From NCBI GenBank assembly GCA_947491935.1, contig CANLLF010000001.1, forward strand, positions 930,001 to 994,000: a stretch of DNA of 64,000 bases, read 5' to 3'. This document shows positions 17,050-25,736 of the stretch, piece after piece. This stretch comes from an uncultured Roseicyclus sp. (GTDB lineage Bacteria > Pseudomonadota > Alphaproteobacteria > Rhodobacterales > Rhodobacteraceae). Numbering within the stretch: position 1 is the stretch's first letter; every line of letters starts with the position of its first letter. The translations under genes and the position numbers were made by a program. The notes under the pieces are model-generated. The model was not told the origin of the DNA. It was given only the letters and a program-made list of their open reading frames with translations, and did not search any database.

Positions 17050-17600
17050 GTGTGGACACGCGCACGGCGCTTCTGAACGCTGCTGAACGCGCGGCCCGGG
17101 CGCTGGGGCCCGACGGGTTCAGCTATGCCCATCTGGCCCGCGAGGTGGGGATCCGCAAAGCCTCCATCCACCACCATTTTCCCACCAAGTCGGGCCTGCT
17201 TCTGGCGCTGATGCAACGTTATCGCGCGGCCACCGCGCAGGCCCTGGCCCGGATCGACGAGGCGCATGGCGGCGCCGCCGCCCGGATCCGCGCCCTGATC
17301 GCGCATTATGAGGCCGCTCTGGAGGACGGCACCTGCCTGTGCCTCTGCGTCGCGCTGTCGGTCAGCCACGCCCGCCTTACGCCCGAGATCACCGCCGAGA
17401 TCGCCGCGTTTCGCGACGACGTGACCGCGTGGATCGATGCCACGTTCCGGCTTGGCGACACGGATGGCACCCTCGCCGACGGCTCCGCCGCCGCCACGCT
17501 CGCCACGCTGGAAGGCGCGCAACTGGCCGCGCGCGCGGAGGCCAATGTCGCGCGCTTTGCCCGCGCCGTGGCGCCGCTGCGGGCGCAGGCCGCGATCTGA
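17046..17600 (+). CDS. TetR/AcrR-family repressor
   Basis: 184 residues from ATG 17046 (ATGA overlap with the amine oxidase). The N-terminal helix-turn-helix reads FSYAHLAREVGIRKASIHHHF then PTKSGLLLALM, typical of TetR. It probably represses its own operon through the palindrome at 15286. The ligand domain is diverged and does not indicate the inducer. Confidence 0.9.
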   Translation: MSVDTRTALLNAAERAARALGPDGFSYAHLAREVGIRKASIHHHFPTKSGLLLALMQRYRAATAQALARIDEAHGGAAARIRALIAHYEAALEDGTCLCLCVALSVSHARLTPEITAEIAAFRDDVTAWIDATFRLGDTDGTLADGSAAATLATLEGAQLAARAEANVARFARAVAPLRAQAAI

Positions 17601-17666
17601 TCTGTCGCAAACAGGCTGGACCATCCGATCCGCCCCCGGCACCCTGCCCGCGACAGGAGGTGCCAT

Positions 17667-18845
17667 TTGCCCGACCGTATTCCCAACTTCGCCCGTGCCG
17701 AATACGACACGCGGCTTGCCCGCACCCGTGACGCGATGGAAGTGGCCGGGCTGGACTGGCTGATCGTTACCGATCCGTCGAACATGGCGTGGCTCACCGG
17801 GTATGACGGCTGGTCGTTCTACGTGCACCAGGCGGTGGTGATCGGCCCCGCGGGCCTGCCGCTGTGGTGGGGGCGTGGGATGGATGGCCTTGGCGCGCTT
17901 CGGACGGTCTACATGCCCGACGACCACGTCATCGGCTATGACGACACCTACGTGCAGAACCCCGCCAAACATCCCCATGAGACACTGGCCGACCTGCTGC
18001 GCCAGCGCGGCGCCGGGACGGCGCGGATCGGGGTGGAACTGGACAATTACTATTACTCCGCCGCCGCCCATCGCACGTTGGAGGCGCAACTGCCCGACGC
18101 GACGCTTCTGGACGCCACGGGCCTGGTGAACTGGCAACGGGCGGTGAAATCCGCAGCCGAGATCGACAGGATGCGCCGCGCGGCGGGCATCGTCGAGGCG
18201 ATGCACCAGCGTATTCTGGAGGTCGCGGCACCCGGCCTGCCCAAGCACCATCTGGTGGCCGAAATCCTGCGGACCTCCGTTCTGGGCACCGATGACGCCT
18301 GGGGCGATTACCCCGCCATCGTGCCGCTGACGCCATCGGGGATGGATGCCACCGCGCCGCATCTGACCTGGGATGACACACCGATGCGGGAGGGCGAGGC
18401 GACGTTTTTCGAGATCGCGGGCGTCTTCCGCCGCTACCATTGCCCGCAATCGCGCACCCTCTTCCTCGGCTCCATGCCGGCGCATTTCAGGGAGGCCGAA
18501 AAGGCCGTGATCGAGGCGACCCATGCGGGGCTGGACCAGGCGCGGCCCGGCAACACCTGCGAGGATGTCGCGAACGCCTTCAACACCACGCTGAACCGCC
18601 TCGGCTTCGAAAAGGACAGCCGCACGGGCTATGCGATCGGGCTCAGCTACCCGCCCGATTGGGGCGAACGCACGATGTCGTTCCGGCACGGCGACACGAC
18701 CGTGCTCCAACCCGGCATGACCTTCCATTTCATGCCCGCGCTTTGGCTGGAGGATGGCGGGATCGAGATCACCGAACCGATCCTGATCACCGAAACCGGC
18801 GTGGAGCGCCTGTCGTCCCTGCCCCGCGAGGTCTTCGTGATATGA
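17667..18845 (+). CDS. eutD: ectoine hydrolase (M24 peptidase-fold)
   Basis: 392 residues from TTG 17667, six bases after AGGAGG. The fold is that of creatinase/Xaa-Pro peptidase. The stretch EATFFEIAGVFRRYHCPQSR is characteristic of EutD/DoeA, where metal ligands of the peptidase are altered. The enzyme opens the ectoine ring to N-acetyl-diaminobutyrate. The adjacent eutE homologue supports the call. The usual partners (uehABC transporter, enuR, asnC) are not in this window. Confidence 0.82.
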   Translation: MPDRIPNFARAEYDTRLARTRDAMEVAGLDWLIVTDPSNMAWLTGYDGWSFYVHQAVVIGPAGLPLWWGRGMDGLGALRTVYMPDDHVIGYDDTYVQNPAKHPHETLADLLRQRGAGTARIGVELDNYYYSAAAHRTLEAQLPDATLLDATGLVNWQRAVKSAAEIDRMRRAAGIVEAMHQRILEVAAPGLPKHHLVAEILRTSVLGTDDAWGDYPAIVPLTPSGMDATAPHLTWDDTPMREGEATFFEIAGVFRRYHCPQSRTLFLGSMPAHFREAEKAVIEATHAGLDQARPGNTCEDVANAFNTTLNRLGFEKDSRTGYAIGLSYPPDWGERTMSFRHGDTTVLQPGMTFHFMPALWLEDGGIEITEPILITETGVERLSSLPREVFVI

Positions 18846-19834
18846 GCCTGACCGTCCCCCTCGACCGCCCCGGCAAGCAGTTCGGCCATATCCGCATCCC
18901 GCATTCCGCCGATGACAGCGCCTGGGGGCACGTGATGATCCCAATCTGCATCATTGCCGGGGGGGACGGCCCCACGGCGCTGATCACCGGCGGAAACCAT
19001 GGCGACGAATATGAAGGCCCGCTGGCAATCCGGCAGATCATTCAGGACATCGCGCCAGAGGCGGTGACCGGCCGCCTGATCCTGATCCCGTCGCTCAATC
19101 ACCCCGCGGTTCAGGCCGCCAGACGGACCTCCCCCATCGACGGTGTGAACCTCAACCGTGCCTTTCCGGGGGATACGGGCGGAACCGTCACCCGGAAAAT
19201 CGCCGCCTTCTACAACGATCACCTGATCCCGGAGGCCGACCTGATCGCCGACATCCATTCAGGCGGCAAGACGCTCGATTTTCTGCCGATGGCCGTCAGC
19301 CACATCCTTGACGATGCCGAGCAGGATGCCCGCTGTGCCAAAGCCGCGCGCACGTTTTCCGCGCCCTACACGGCGCGCCTGCGGGAGATCGACGATACTG
19401 GGATGCTTGACGGTGCGGTGGAACGCGCGGGCAAAACCTTCGTGACAACCGAGATCGGCGGAGGGGGCACAACGACGCCCGAACTGACCAAAATCGCCTG
19501 TGATGGCCTGCGCCGTTGCCTCGCCGCAGCTGGCATATGTGCGTCGGATCTGCCGCCTGCCCCGTCCCGCGCGCTGGACCTGTCGGATCCGGGCGGCTTC
19601 CACTTCGCGACCCATGCCGGGATGATCCGGCCGCACGTCGCCCTGGGCGAGGCGGTGGCGCGCCACCAGATCCTTGCCGAGATCTACCCGCTCGACGATC
19701 TGGAGGCCGCGCCGAAGATCCTCCGGGCACAGAAGGCGGGCCTGCTGGCCGCGCGCCATGTGCCCGGCCTGATCAAGCCCGGCGATTGCGCCTTCGTGAT
19801 CGGCACTGATGGCGGCCCGATCGATTCACCCTAG
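18842..19834 (+). CDS. eutE: N-alpha-acetyl-L-2,4-diaminobutyrate deacetylase
   Basis: 330 residues, ATG 18842 overlapping the eutD stop. Succinylglutamate desuccinylase/aspartoacylase fold: TGGNHGDEYEGP supplies the first zinc ligands (GNHGDE), NLNRAFPG binds substrate, and ADIHSGG supplies the distal His. EutE/DoeB removes the acetyl group to give 2,4-diaminobutyrate. Coupled translation with eutD supports a shared pathway. Confidence 0.85.
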   Translation: MSLTVPLDRPGKQFGHIRIPHSADDSAWGHVMIPICIIAGGDGPTALITGGNHGDEYEGPLAIRQIIQDIAPEAVTGRLILIPSLNHPAVQAARRTSPIDGVNLNRAFPGDTGGTVTRKIAAFYNDHLIPEADLIADIHSGGKTLDFLPMAVSHILDDAEQDARCAKAARTFSAPYTARLREIDDTGMLDGAVERAGKTFVTTEIGGGGTTTPELTKIACDGLRRCLAAAGICASDLPPAPSRALDLSDPGGFHFATHAGMIRPHVALGEAVARHQILAEIYPLDDLEAAPKILRAQKAGLLAARHVPGLIKPGDCAFVIGTDGGPIDSP

Positions 19835-20006
19835 CCGTTCGAACCGTTAACCAAATCCCTAAAATTGTCTGTTTCCAACGCGGGCAATTGCTCCCCAAGT
19901 CCGTTACCGATATGCCACACTTGTTCGACAGAACAGGCGCCGATGAAACCGGCTTCGATGCGGGAGAATCCCGGCCCCCTTCCCACGCAAAAGGGTGGCT
20001 TTACCG

Positions 20007-20312
20007 ATGCGGAAAGACACAGAAGACCTGCTGGAACACGTGCTGCACGCCGTGATGCAGACTGAGAACGACGCGCTGATGCTTGCGATCCATCTGCGCA
20101 ACACGGTGCCCGATGCACGGGTCATCTCGCTGATGCGCGCGCTGCTGGCCGCCGATGGCGTCATTGCCGAGACGTTCAATGGCAGTTCCCCCGGCCGTGC
20201 CGACGCCGCGCTGGCCCGAAGCTTTGCGTTGACGCTGGCCGAAGCCGCCGATGATCTGGAGGCCGAAGGCGTGCTCGCGGGCCCCGTCCGTCTCCGCGAT
20301 CTCGCCTTCTGA
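20007..20312 (+). CDS. small hypothetical helical protein
   Basis: 101 residues from ATG 20007; an in-frame GTG 12 bases upstream is an alternative. Predicted all-helical and acidic (DTEDLLEHVLHAVMQTENDA at the N-terminus). No signal peptide or membrane segment and no family recognised. It is 78 bases upstream of the helicase gene on the same strand. Confidence 0.6.
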   Translation: MRKDTEDLLEHVLHAVMQTENDALMLAIHLRNTVPDARVISLMRALLAADGVIAETFNGSSPGRADAALARSFALTLAEAADDLEAEGVLAGPVRLRDLAF

Positions 20313-20390
20313 GGGCGGCGCGTTCGGGCCGTGGGGCCACCGCGTCGTCTTTCGATTCACCTCCCTCCCAAAGTATCCTAGGGTCGGCCC

Positions 20391-21935
20391 ATGGCCGCGC
20401 TGACCCCCACCTTTTCCGACGATCAGGCCCAGGCCCATGACCGCATCACCGAGGTGTTGCGCGACATGGGGGTGGATCTCGATGACGAAAGCCTGACGCC
20501 CGCTGCCGAGGGGCGCGGTGCCGTGCTTGCCGTGACGGGCAAGGCCGGGTCGGGCAAGACCCTGCTTCTGGCCGAACTGGTCAAGGCGCTGGAACGCGCG
20601 GGCGTCGATATCGTTTCGGGGGATTGGGAGGGCAAGCGCCGCCGAGACCGCCGCACCGTCGCCGTGCTGGCGCCCACGAACAAGGCGGCGTCCGTCCTGC
20701 GCAATCGCGGCGTGCCCGCCACCACGATCCACCGCATCCTCTACACGCCGGTCTACGATCCGGAATTCGAGAAGGTCGCCGAATGGCTGGCGGGCCAGGG
20801 CGACCGCCCCACGATCGAGGCGCTGACCGATGAGGCGTTGGACCGCGCGAAGGTGGTTTACGATACTCACAAATCCGTGCCCGCCGCGCTGGCCTCAGCG
20901 GGGCTGCGCGGCAGCGATTTCATCACCGGCTGGAAACGCCGTGAAGATCCGCTTGATATCGGGCTGATCGATGAGAGCTCCATGCTGGATGACAAGCAGT
21001 TCGAGGATCTCAAGGAGATCTTCCCGGTGCTGGTCCTGTTCGGCGATCCTGCGCAGCTTGCGCCCGTGGGTCAATCCGGCGAGATGATCTTCGACCGGTT
21101 CAAGGGGGATACCCTCCTGCATCTGGCGCGCATCCACCGGCAGGATGCCGATAACCCGATCCTCGATCTGGCCCATGCGCTCGGCGATCCGCAGCTGGAA
21201 TTCTCGGATTTCGAGCGCATGATCGAAGACGCGGCCCGGCGCGATGATCGCATTCAGGTCGTCCCCCGCGCCAATTCCGACATGATGGCGCGGTCCCCGG
21301 TGCTGGTCTGGCGGAACGCCACCCGCATCCGCCTGATCTCGGCCTTCCGCGCCGCCTTCGGCGCCGGCGATGATGAGATCCTGCCCGGTGAGCCGCTGAT
21401 TTGCGACGGGATCGAACTGCCGCTCAAGCACCGCAAGAAGCGCATCGATCTTGAGGCACGCGGCCTGATCAAGGGCGCGCCGGTGATCTATCTGGGGCCT
21501 GGCAACCGCCCGGGCTTCTCGCGCCTGCATGTGCTTGGCGCCGATACGCCACGCTTCTCCGCCGCCTCCATCGTCAAGATCGAAAAGCCGGGGGAAGAGG
21601 AGCCATTCCTGCCCTATGCCGCCCGGATGGGTGCGGCCTTCCTGCACGGTGCGGCGGTGACCATCCACAAGGCCCAGGGCTCCCAATGGCCCGAGGTCCA
21701 GGTCTTCGCGCCGGACCTCTACGCCGCCTCCCGCGCGGGCCGGATGGAGGCGGGGCAAGCGCTCTGGAAACGTCTCGCCTATGTCGCCATCACCCGCGCT
21801 GAAACCCGCCTGTTCTGGGTCACGCGCTACATGCTCTCGCGGCCCGCGGAGGAATTGGGAACCGACGATCTGATCGCCAAGCCTGCCCCCCTGACGCTGG
21901 AAGCTGAGGCGGACGGCATGCCATTGGACGGATAG
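20391..21935 (+). CDS. RecD-like superfamily 1 DNA helicase
   Basis: 514 residues. Walker A GKAGSGKTLLLAEL (about residues 49-62), motif Ia APTNKAA, motif II in GLIDESSMLDD, motif III FGDPAQLAPVG, motif V TIHKAQGSQWPEV and motif VI YVAITRAETRLFWV are all present in order. The layout matches the compact RecD2/exonuclease V alpha-like helicases without RecB or RecC. It probably unwinds DNA 5' to 3' in repair. A pronounced insert lies between motifs Ia and II. Confidence 0.9.
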   Translation: MAALTPTFSDDQAQAHDRITEVLRDMGVDLDDESLTPAAEGRGAVLAVTGKAGSGKTLLLAELVKALERAGVDIVSGDWEGKRRRDRRTVAVLAPTNKAASVLRNRGVPATTIHRILYTPVYDPEFEKVAEWLAGQGDRPTIEALTDEALDRAKVVYDTHKSVPAALASAGLRGSDFITGWKRREDPLDIGLIDESSMLDDKQFEDLKEIFPVLVLFGDPAQLAPVGQSGEMIFDRFKGDTLLHLARIHRQDADNPILDLAHALGDPQLEFSDFERMIEDAARRDDRIQVVPRANSDMMARSPVLVWRNATRIRLISAFRAAFGAGDDEILPGEPLICDGIELPLKHRKKRIDLEARGLIKGAPVIYLGPGNRPGFSRLHVLGADTPRFSAASIVKIEKPGEEEPFLPYAARMGAAFLHGAAVTIHKAQGSQWPEVQVFAPDLYAASRAGRMEAGQALWKRLAYVAITRAETRLFWVTRYMLSRPAEELGTDDLIAKPAPLTLEAEADGMPLDG

Positions 21936-21950
21936 TTAAAAGAACCGGTG

Positions 21951-21969
21951 GGATATACCGGAGATATCC
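21951..21969 (+). promoter_or_regulatory. inverted repeat GGATAT-N7-ATATCC upstream of the SDR gene
   Basis: Perfect six-base arms 60 bases before the SDR start, followed at 21975 by a further half-site ATATACCC. The A/T-rich arms stand out in this GC-rich region. An operator for an unlinked regulator is plausible; no regulator gene is adjacent. Confidence 0.35.
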
Positions 21970-22028
21970 ATCAGATATACCCATTCTATCCCGGCCTGTT
22001 GGCCAGGTTTCAGCGATCGGAGACGCCC

Positions 22029-22757
22029 ATGAAAACCATCCTTATCACCGGCGCCAGCTCGGGCATCGGGCGTGCCACAGCAGAGACGTTCCTGCAAAAC
22101 GGCTGGCGCGTGGGTCTTCTGGCCCGTCGGGCCGAACCGCTTGAAGATCTGGCGGCGCGCTACGACACCGCGCTTGCCCTGCCCGGTGACGTGACGGAGA
22201 TTCAAGACGTTGAAAACGCGGTGCAATCTCTTGTCGCGAAATGGGGCCGTCTGGACGCCGTCTTCAACAATGCCGGCATCTTCACGCCCCAGGGCACGAT
22301 CGATGAGATCGACCCGCAGGATTGGCACAACAGCCTCGCCGTGAACCTCACCGGCATGTTCAACACCGCCCGCGCAGCCTTCGCCCAGATGCGCGCCCAA
22401 GATCCTCAGGGTGGCCGGATCATCAATAACGGCTCCCTCTCCGCCCATTCCCCGCGCGACGGAAGCATCTGTTACACAACGACAAAACACGGCGTGACCG
22501 GACTCACCAAAACGCTCAGCCTCGATGGCCGCCCGTTCCGCATTGCCGCCGGACAGATCGACATCGGCAACGCCAAAACCGAACTGGTCGAACGCCTGAA
22601 CGATCGCATGATCGCCGAAGGCAAGCCGCTGATGGACATGATGGATGTGTCCGAAGCCGCCCAATCGGTGCTGCATATGGCCAACCTGCCGCTCTCGGCA
22701 AACGTGCTGTTCCAGACCGTGCTGGCCACCAACATGCCCTATGTCGGCCGCGGCTGA
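22029..22757 (+). CDS. short-chain dehydrogenase/reductase
   Basis: 242 residues from ATG 22029 after GGAG. NAD(P) motif TGASSGIGRAT at the N-terminus, NNAGIF at about residue 80, and a catalytic Tyr-x-x-x-Lys read as CYTTTKHG. The Ser usually found about 13 residues before Tyr is present in NNGSLSAHSP. Substrate unknown. Confidence 0.88.
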   Translation: MKTILITGASSGIGRATAETFLQNGWRVGLLARRAEPLEDLAARYDTALALPGDVTEIQDVENAVQSLVAKWGRLDAVFNNAGIFTPQGTIDEIDPQDWHNSLAVNLTGMFNTARAAFAQMRAQDPQGGRIINNGSLSAHSPRDGSICYTTTKHGVTGLTKTLSLDGRPFRIAAGQIDIGNAKTELVERLNDRMIAEGKPLMDMMDVSEAAQSVLHMANLPLSANVLFQTVLATNMPYVGRG

Positions 22758-22771
22758 ACAAGCTTCACCTT

Positions 22772-22851
22772 CCATTAAGGTTAACGCGCGCGCCCCTTCC
22801 AATGGTCAAAAATACCCCGGGGGAGTCCGCAAGGACGGGGGCAGCGCCCCC
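22772..22851 (+). repeat. intergenic GC-rich repeat, type B copy 1
   Basis: Opens CCATTAAGGTTAACGCGCGC, then a CCCCGGGGGAG segment and ends in a GGGGGCAGCGCCCCC palindrome. The same order recurs at 62720. It sits between convergent genes, where a hairpin could terminate both. Confidence 0.7.
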
Positions 22852-22866
22852 TTCTCTCGGCGGGAC

Positions 22867-23298
22867 TCATTCCTCCGGCCGACGCACCCACCGGGCCCGC
22901 CAATCCGGAGCCTCGAACGGGTCGGGCCAGAACTCCCGCTGCAGGGCGATCAGATCGCCCCGCACGGTATGGAACGTCAGGGCCGTTGCGCGCATCGTGC
23001 CGTCACTCACGCAGACCTCGGTCACGATCTGGTCGCCTTCGCCCACGATCCGGCGCAGATCGAAGGTCCATTCGCCCTCGGCCGGGTAGGCGGTGTTCAG
23101 CGCGGCAAAATTCTCCCGGCCTTCGATCATCTCGCCCGATTGCGGCCATTGCAGGCGAAAATCTTCGGTGAGGCACAGGCTGGCGGCATGGAAATCATTG
23201 GTTGCCATAACCTGCCAGAACTTGCGGACAACCCGTTGTGCGGCGGCCGACACCGCCCCTATGTCCGGATATAGCGGAACACGGCCGAGGCCAGCCAT
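22867..23298 (-). CDS. NTF2-like (SnoaL-type) protein
   Basis: 143 residues. Helical start RKFWQVMATNDFHAASLCL and the beta-rich 'VTEVCVSDGTMRATALTFH' give the cone-shaped NTF2-like fold. The ATG at 23298 overlaps the end of the upstream TIGR02186 gene by 40 bases; starts at GTG 23253 or ATG 23208 would avoid this, the latter at the cost of part of helix 1. No catalytic pair identified. Confidence 0.65.
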   Translation of the reverse strand: MAGLGRVPLYPDIGAVSAAAQRVVRKFWQVMATNDFHAASLCLTEDFRLQWPQSGEMIEGRENFAALNTAYPAEGEWTFDLRRIVGEGDQIVTEVCVSDGTMRATALTFHTVRGDLIALQREFWPDPFEAPDWRARWVRRPEE

Positions 23299-24008
23299 CC
23301 CGCCGCAATGGCGATGACAAGCGAGAGGATGCCGTAAACCAACGGCCGATCATGGGCGAGATTATAGATAAACCGTTCCAAGCCGACCTTCCGCACTGCG
23401 ATATCTTGTTCATAGACGTCGATGACGTTCCCGCCACGGGTCAAGAATATGCGCGTGCGGTAGTCACCTTCAACAAGGTTTGCAGGCAATTGGATGGATG
23501 TATCGAACAAGGTTTCGTTACGAAGCGTCACGCCACCTTCGATGGTCTGGTACAAATCGCCCCGTTCGCGGATCCGGATCAGGGCGCTTGTGAAGGATTC
23601 GCCATCCTCCACGCCGATGCCCACCGCCCTGATTGCATTGGGGATCGAGACCTGATGGCGCAGGTCTTCCGTCTGGGTGATGACCTCGTCAAAGGCCGAG
23701 GTGGTGGCAACTGCATAGAACGACGGCGCGGCGTCGACCTCGACCACATCGGTGTTGACCCAGATGCCAAATCGCCGGTCCTTGCGCCGCACGGCCACGG
23801 GCAGGGATGGGCCTTCGACGGTGATGATCACCTCGAGATCGCCGTCCGGAGCAGGCGCATCGCGGCTGACCGCCCCGAAAATCAGGATTTCGGAGCCCTC
23901 GAAATTCGCGGTGATATTGATCGCGTCGCGGCTGAGGCCCGCCACCACGGTTTCGGCCAAGGCGGGCAGGCCCAGAAACAGCGTGGCTGCGATCAGAAGC
24001 GCCCTCAA
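23259..24008 (-). CDS. Alph_Pro_TM (TIGR02186) membrane protein
   Basis: 249 residues: signal peptide ending ALAET, a long beta-rich extracytoplasmic domain, and one C-terminal transmembrane helix (about 222-243). This architecture and the partner gene fit TIGR02186, an alphaproteobacterial family nearly always encoded with a TauE-type exporter. Its start overlaps the TauE stop (ATGA). It probably assists or gates the exporter from the periplasmic side. Confidence 0.85.
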   Translation of the reverse strand: MRALLIAATLFLGLPALAETVVAGLSRDAINITANFEGSEILIFGAVSRDAPAPDGDLEVIITVEGPSLPVAVRRKDRRFGIWVNTDVVEVDAAPSFYAVATTSAFDEVITQTEDLRHQVSIPNAIRAVGIGVEDGESFTSALIRIRERGDLYQTIEGGVTLRNETLFDTSIQLPANLVEGDYRTRIFLTRGGNVIDVYEQDIAVRKVGLERFIYNLAHDRPLVYGILSLVIAIAAGWLASAVFRYIRT

Positions 24009-24928
24009 TGCCCTGCCCCCGCCCCGAGGGAGTACAGTTCGGACGGCATCACCAGCAGGTCAAAGGCCAGCTTGCCGCAGACCGCGAGCACCATGATTGC
24101 CAGCAGGATCCGCAGCTGCTCCGCCTTCAGGCGGGTCCCGATCCGCGCGCCGATCTGCGCGCCAACGACGCCGCCGACCAGCAGCAGAACCGCCAGGACC
24201 ATGTCGACGGTGAAGTTCGTCGTGGCATGCATCAGCGTGGCAAAGCCGGTGACAAAGATGATCTGAAACAGCGATGTCCCCACCACGACCTTCGTGGGCA
24301 TCCCCAGCAGATAGATCATCGCGGGCACCATGATGAAGCCACCGCCCACACCCATGATCGCCGCCAGGACCCCCACAAACAGCCCCACGATCAGCGGCGG
24401 AATGACGGAGATATAGAGGCCCGAGGTGCGGAAGCGCATCTTGAACGGCAAGGCGTCGATCCAGCCGCGCTGGCGCCGTTTCGGGGGAACGACCCCTCCG
24501 GCAGACCGGGCCCTGCGGATCGCGTTGAGGCTCTCGATGAACATCAGGCCGCCGATTATGCCAAGGAAAACAACGTAGCAGAGCCGCACCAGCAGATCGA
24601 CCTGGCCGATCGCCGTGAGCGCCGCAAAGACCTGCACCCCGATCGCGGCCCCCACAAGGCCGCCGATCAACAGGACCCCGCCCATCTTGAGGTCCACGGT
24701 TTTTCGTTTGAAATGCGCCAGCACGCCCGAGAAGGACGAGGCCACGATCTGGTTCGCCTCGGTCGCGACGGCCACGGCGGGCGGAATGCCGATGAAAAAC
24801 AGCAGCGGCGTCATCAGGAAGCCGCCGCCCACACCGAACATGCCGGACAGGATGCCGACAAGCCCGCCAAGCCCCAGCAGAAGGAACGCGTTCACGCTCA
24901 CCTCGGCAATGGGCAGGTAGATTTGCAT
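24005..24928 (-). CDS. TauE/SafE-family anion (sulfite) exporter
   Basis: 307 residues with eight or nine hydrophobic segments. The repeated GxGGGF.M.P motif (GMFGVGGGFLMTPLLF and AIMGVGGGFIMVPAM) marks the two halves of TauE/SafE carriers. Probable substrate is sulfite or an organosulfonate, but nothing in the neighbourhood is a sulfur enzyme. Confidence 0.9.
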   Translation of the reverse strand: MQIYLPIAEVSVNAFLLLGLGGLVGILSGMFGVGGGFLMTPLLFFIGIPPAVAVATEANQIVASSFSGVLAHFKRKTVDLKMGGVLLIGGLVGAAIGVQVFAALTAIGQVDLLVRLCYVVFLGIIGGLMFIESLNAIRRARSAGGVVPPKRRQRGWIDALPFKMRFRTSGLYISVIPPLIVGLFVGVLAAIMGVGGGFIMVPAMIYLLGMPTKVVVGTSLFQIIFVTGFATLMHATTNFTVDMVLAVLLLVGGVVGAQIGARIGTRLKAEQLRILLAIMVLAVCGKLAFDLLVMPSELYSLGAGAGH

Positions 24929-25193
24929 CGGGCAAATGGCCTTTGATTAGATGGCTTCCGCTTTAACGCGCGTCTTGTCCGTTGGCCAGTGCGGCACCAC
25001 GGCGCGCGGATCAAAAAGACGTTCGATGAATCGCGAAGACGCCCCCCGCAGGTCGCAAGGTTTGGCGTCTCGGAATAGGACCAGATCCGGGATTTATGAG
25101 AGCCACAGTCTCAATAATCGCCCGCACATACCAGCGAAAAATATTTGGGAAGGACCCAAGGATCGCGCCTCGGCCCCCGTCATAGGGTATGAG

Positions 25194-25736
25194 ATGCGCA
25201 TGAACGTGAGTGATGAGGATTTGGCGGAGGCCGCGGCGGGCGGCGATGGCACAGCCTTCGGGCTGCTCCTGGAGCGCTGCCATGATCGTCTGTTCGCGCT
25301 GTGTTTCCGGCTGACCGGAAGCCGCGCCGAGGCGGAGGACCTGACGCAGGATATCTGCCTCGCCCTGCCCGGAAAACTGGCGGGCTACCAACAGCGCGCG
25401 AAGGTCACCACGTGGCTCTATCGTGTGGCCGTCAACGCCGCGACAGACCGGCGCCGCAGGGCCGCGAGTTACACCCGCGCCACCGAAGGCTGGGGCGATT
25501 GGGAAGTGGATCGTCAGGCCAGCGCCGTTGAGGCGTCGGACAGTCTGGACTGGCTGACCCGCGCGATGGCGGGTCTCACACCCACCTTGCGCGACACGCT
25601 GGCCCTGGTTCTCGACGATCTGACCCATGCGGAAGTCGCGCAGATCATGGATGTCAGCGAAGGCACAATTTCCTGGCGCGTGGCGGAAGCCAAGAAAAAG
25701 CTGCGCGCGATGAGAGAAGAGGAGGAGGGCATATGA
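25194..25736 (+). CDS. ECF-type RNA polymerase sigma factor
   Basis: 180 residues from ATG 25194 (ATG 25200 also possible). Region 2 is seen in 'ALCFRLTGSRAEAEDLTQDI' and TWLYRVAVNAATDRRRR. Region 4 is seen in LDDLTHAEVAQIMDVSEGTISWRV. The stop overlaps the VWA gene (ATGA). No classical anti-sigma gene follows; the VWA protein has a plausible anti-sigma-like cytoplasmic N-terminus. It probably regulates its own operon through the 265-base upstream gap. Confidence 0.9.
   Translation: MRMNVSDEDLAEAAAGGDGTAFGLLLERCHDRLFALCFRLTGSRAEAEDLTQDICLALPGKLAGYQQRAKVTTWLYRVAVNAATDRRRRAASYTRATEGWGDWEVDRQASAVEASDSLDWLTRAMAGLTPTLRDTLALVLDDLTHAEVAQIMDVSEGTISWRVAEAKKKLRAMREEEEGI

Noticed and set aside
20001-20870. 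289-codon minus-strand frame
   Set aside because: Overlaps the helicase start and the small helical protein, with no motif.
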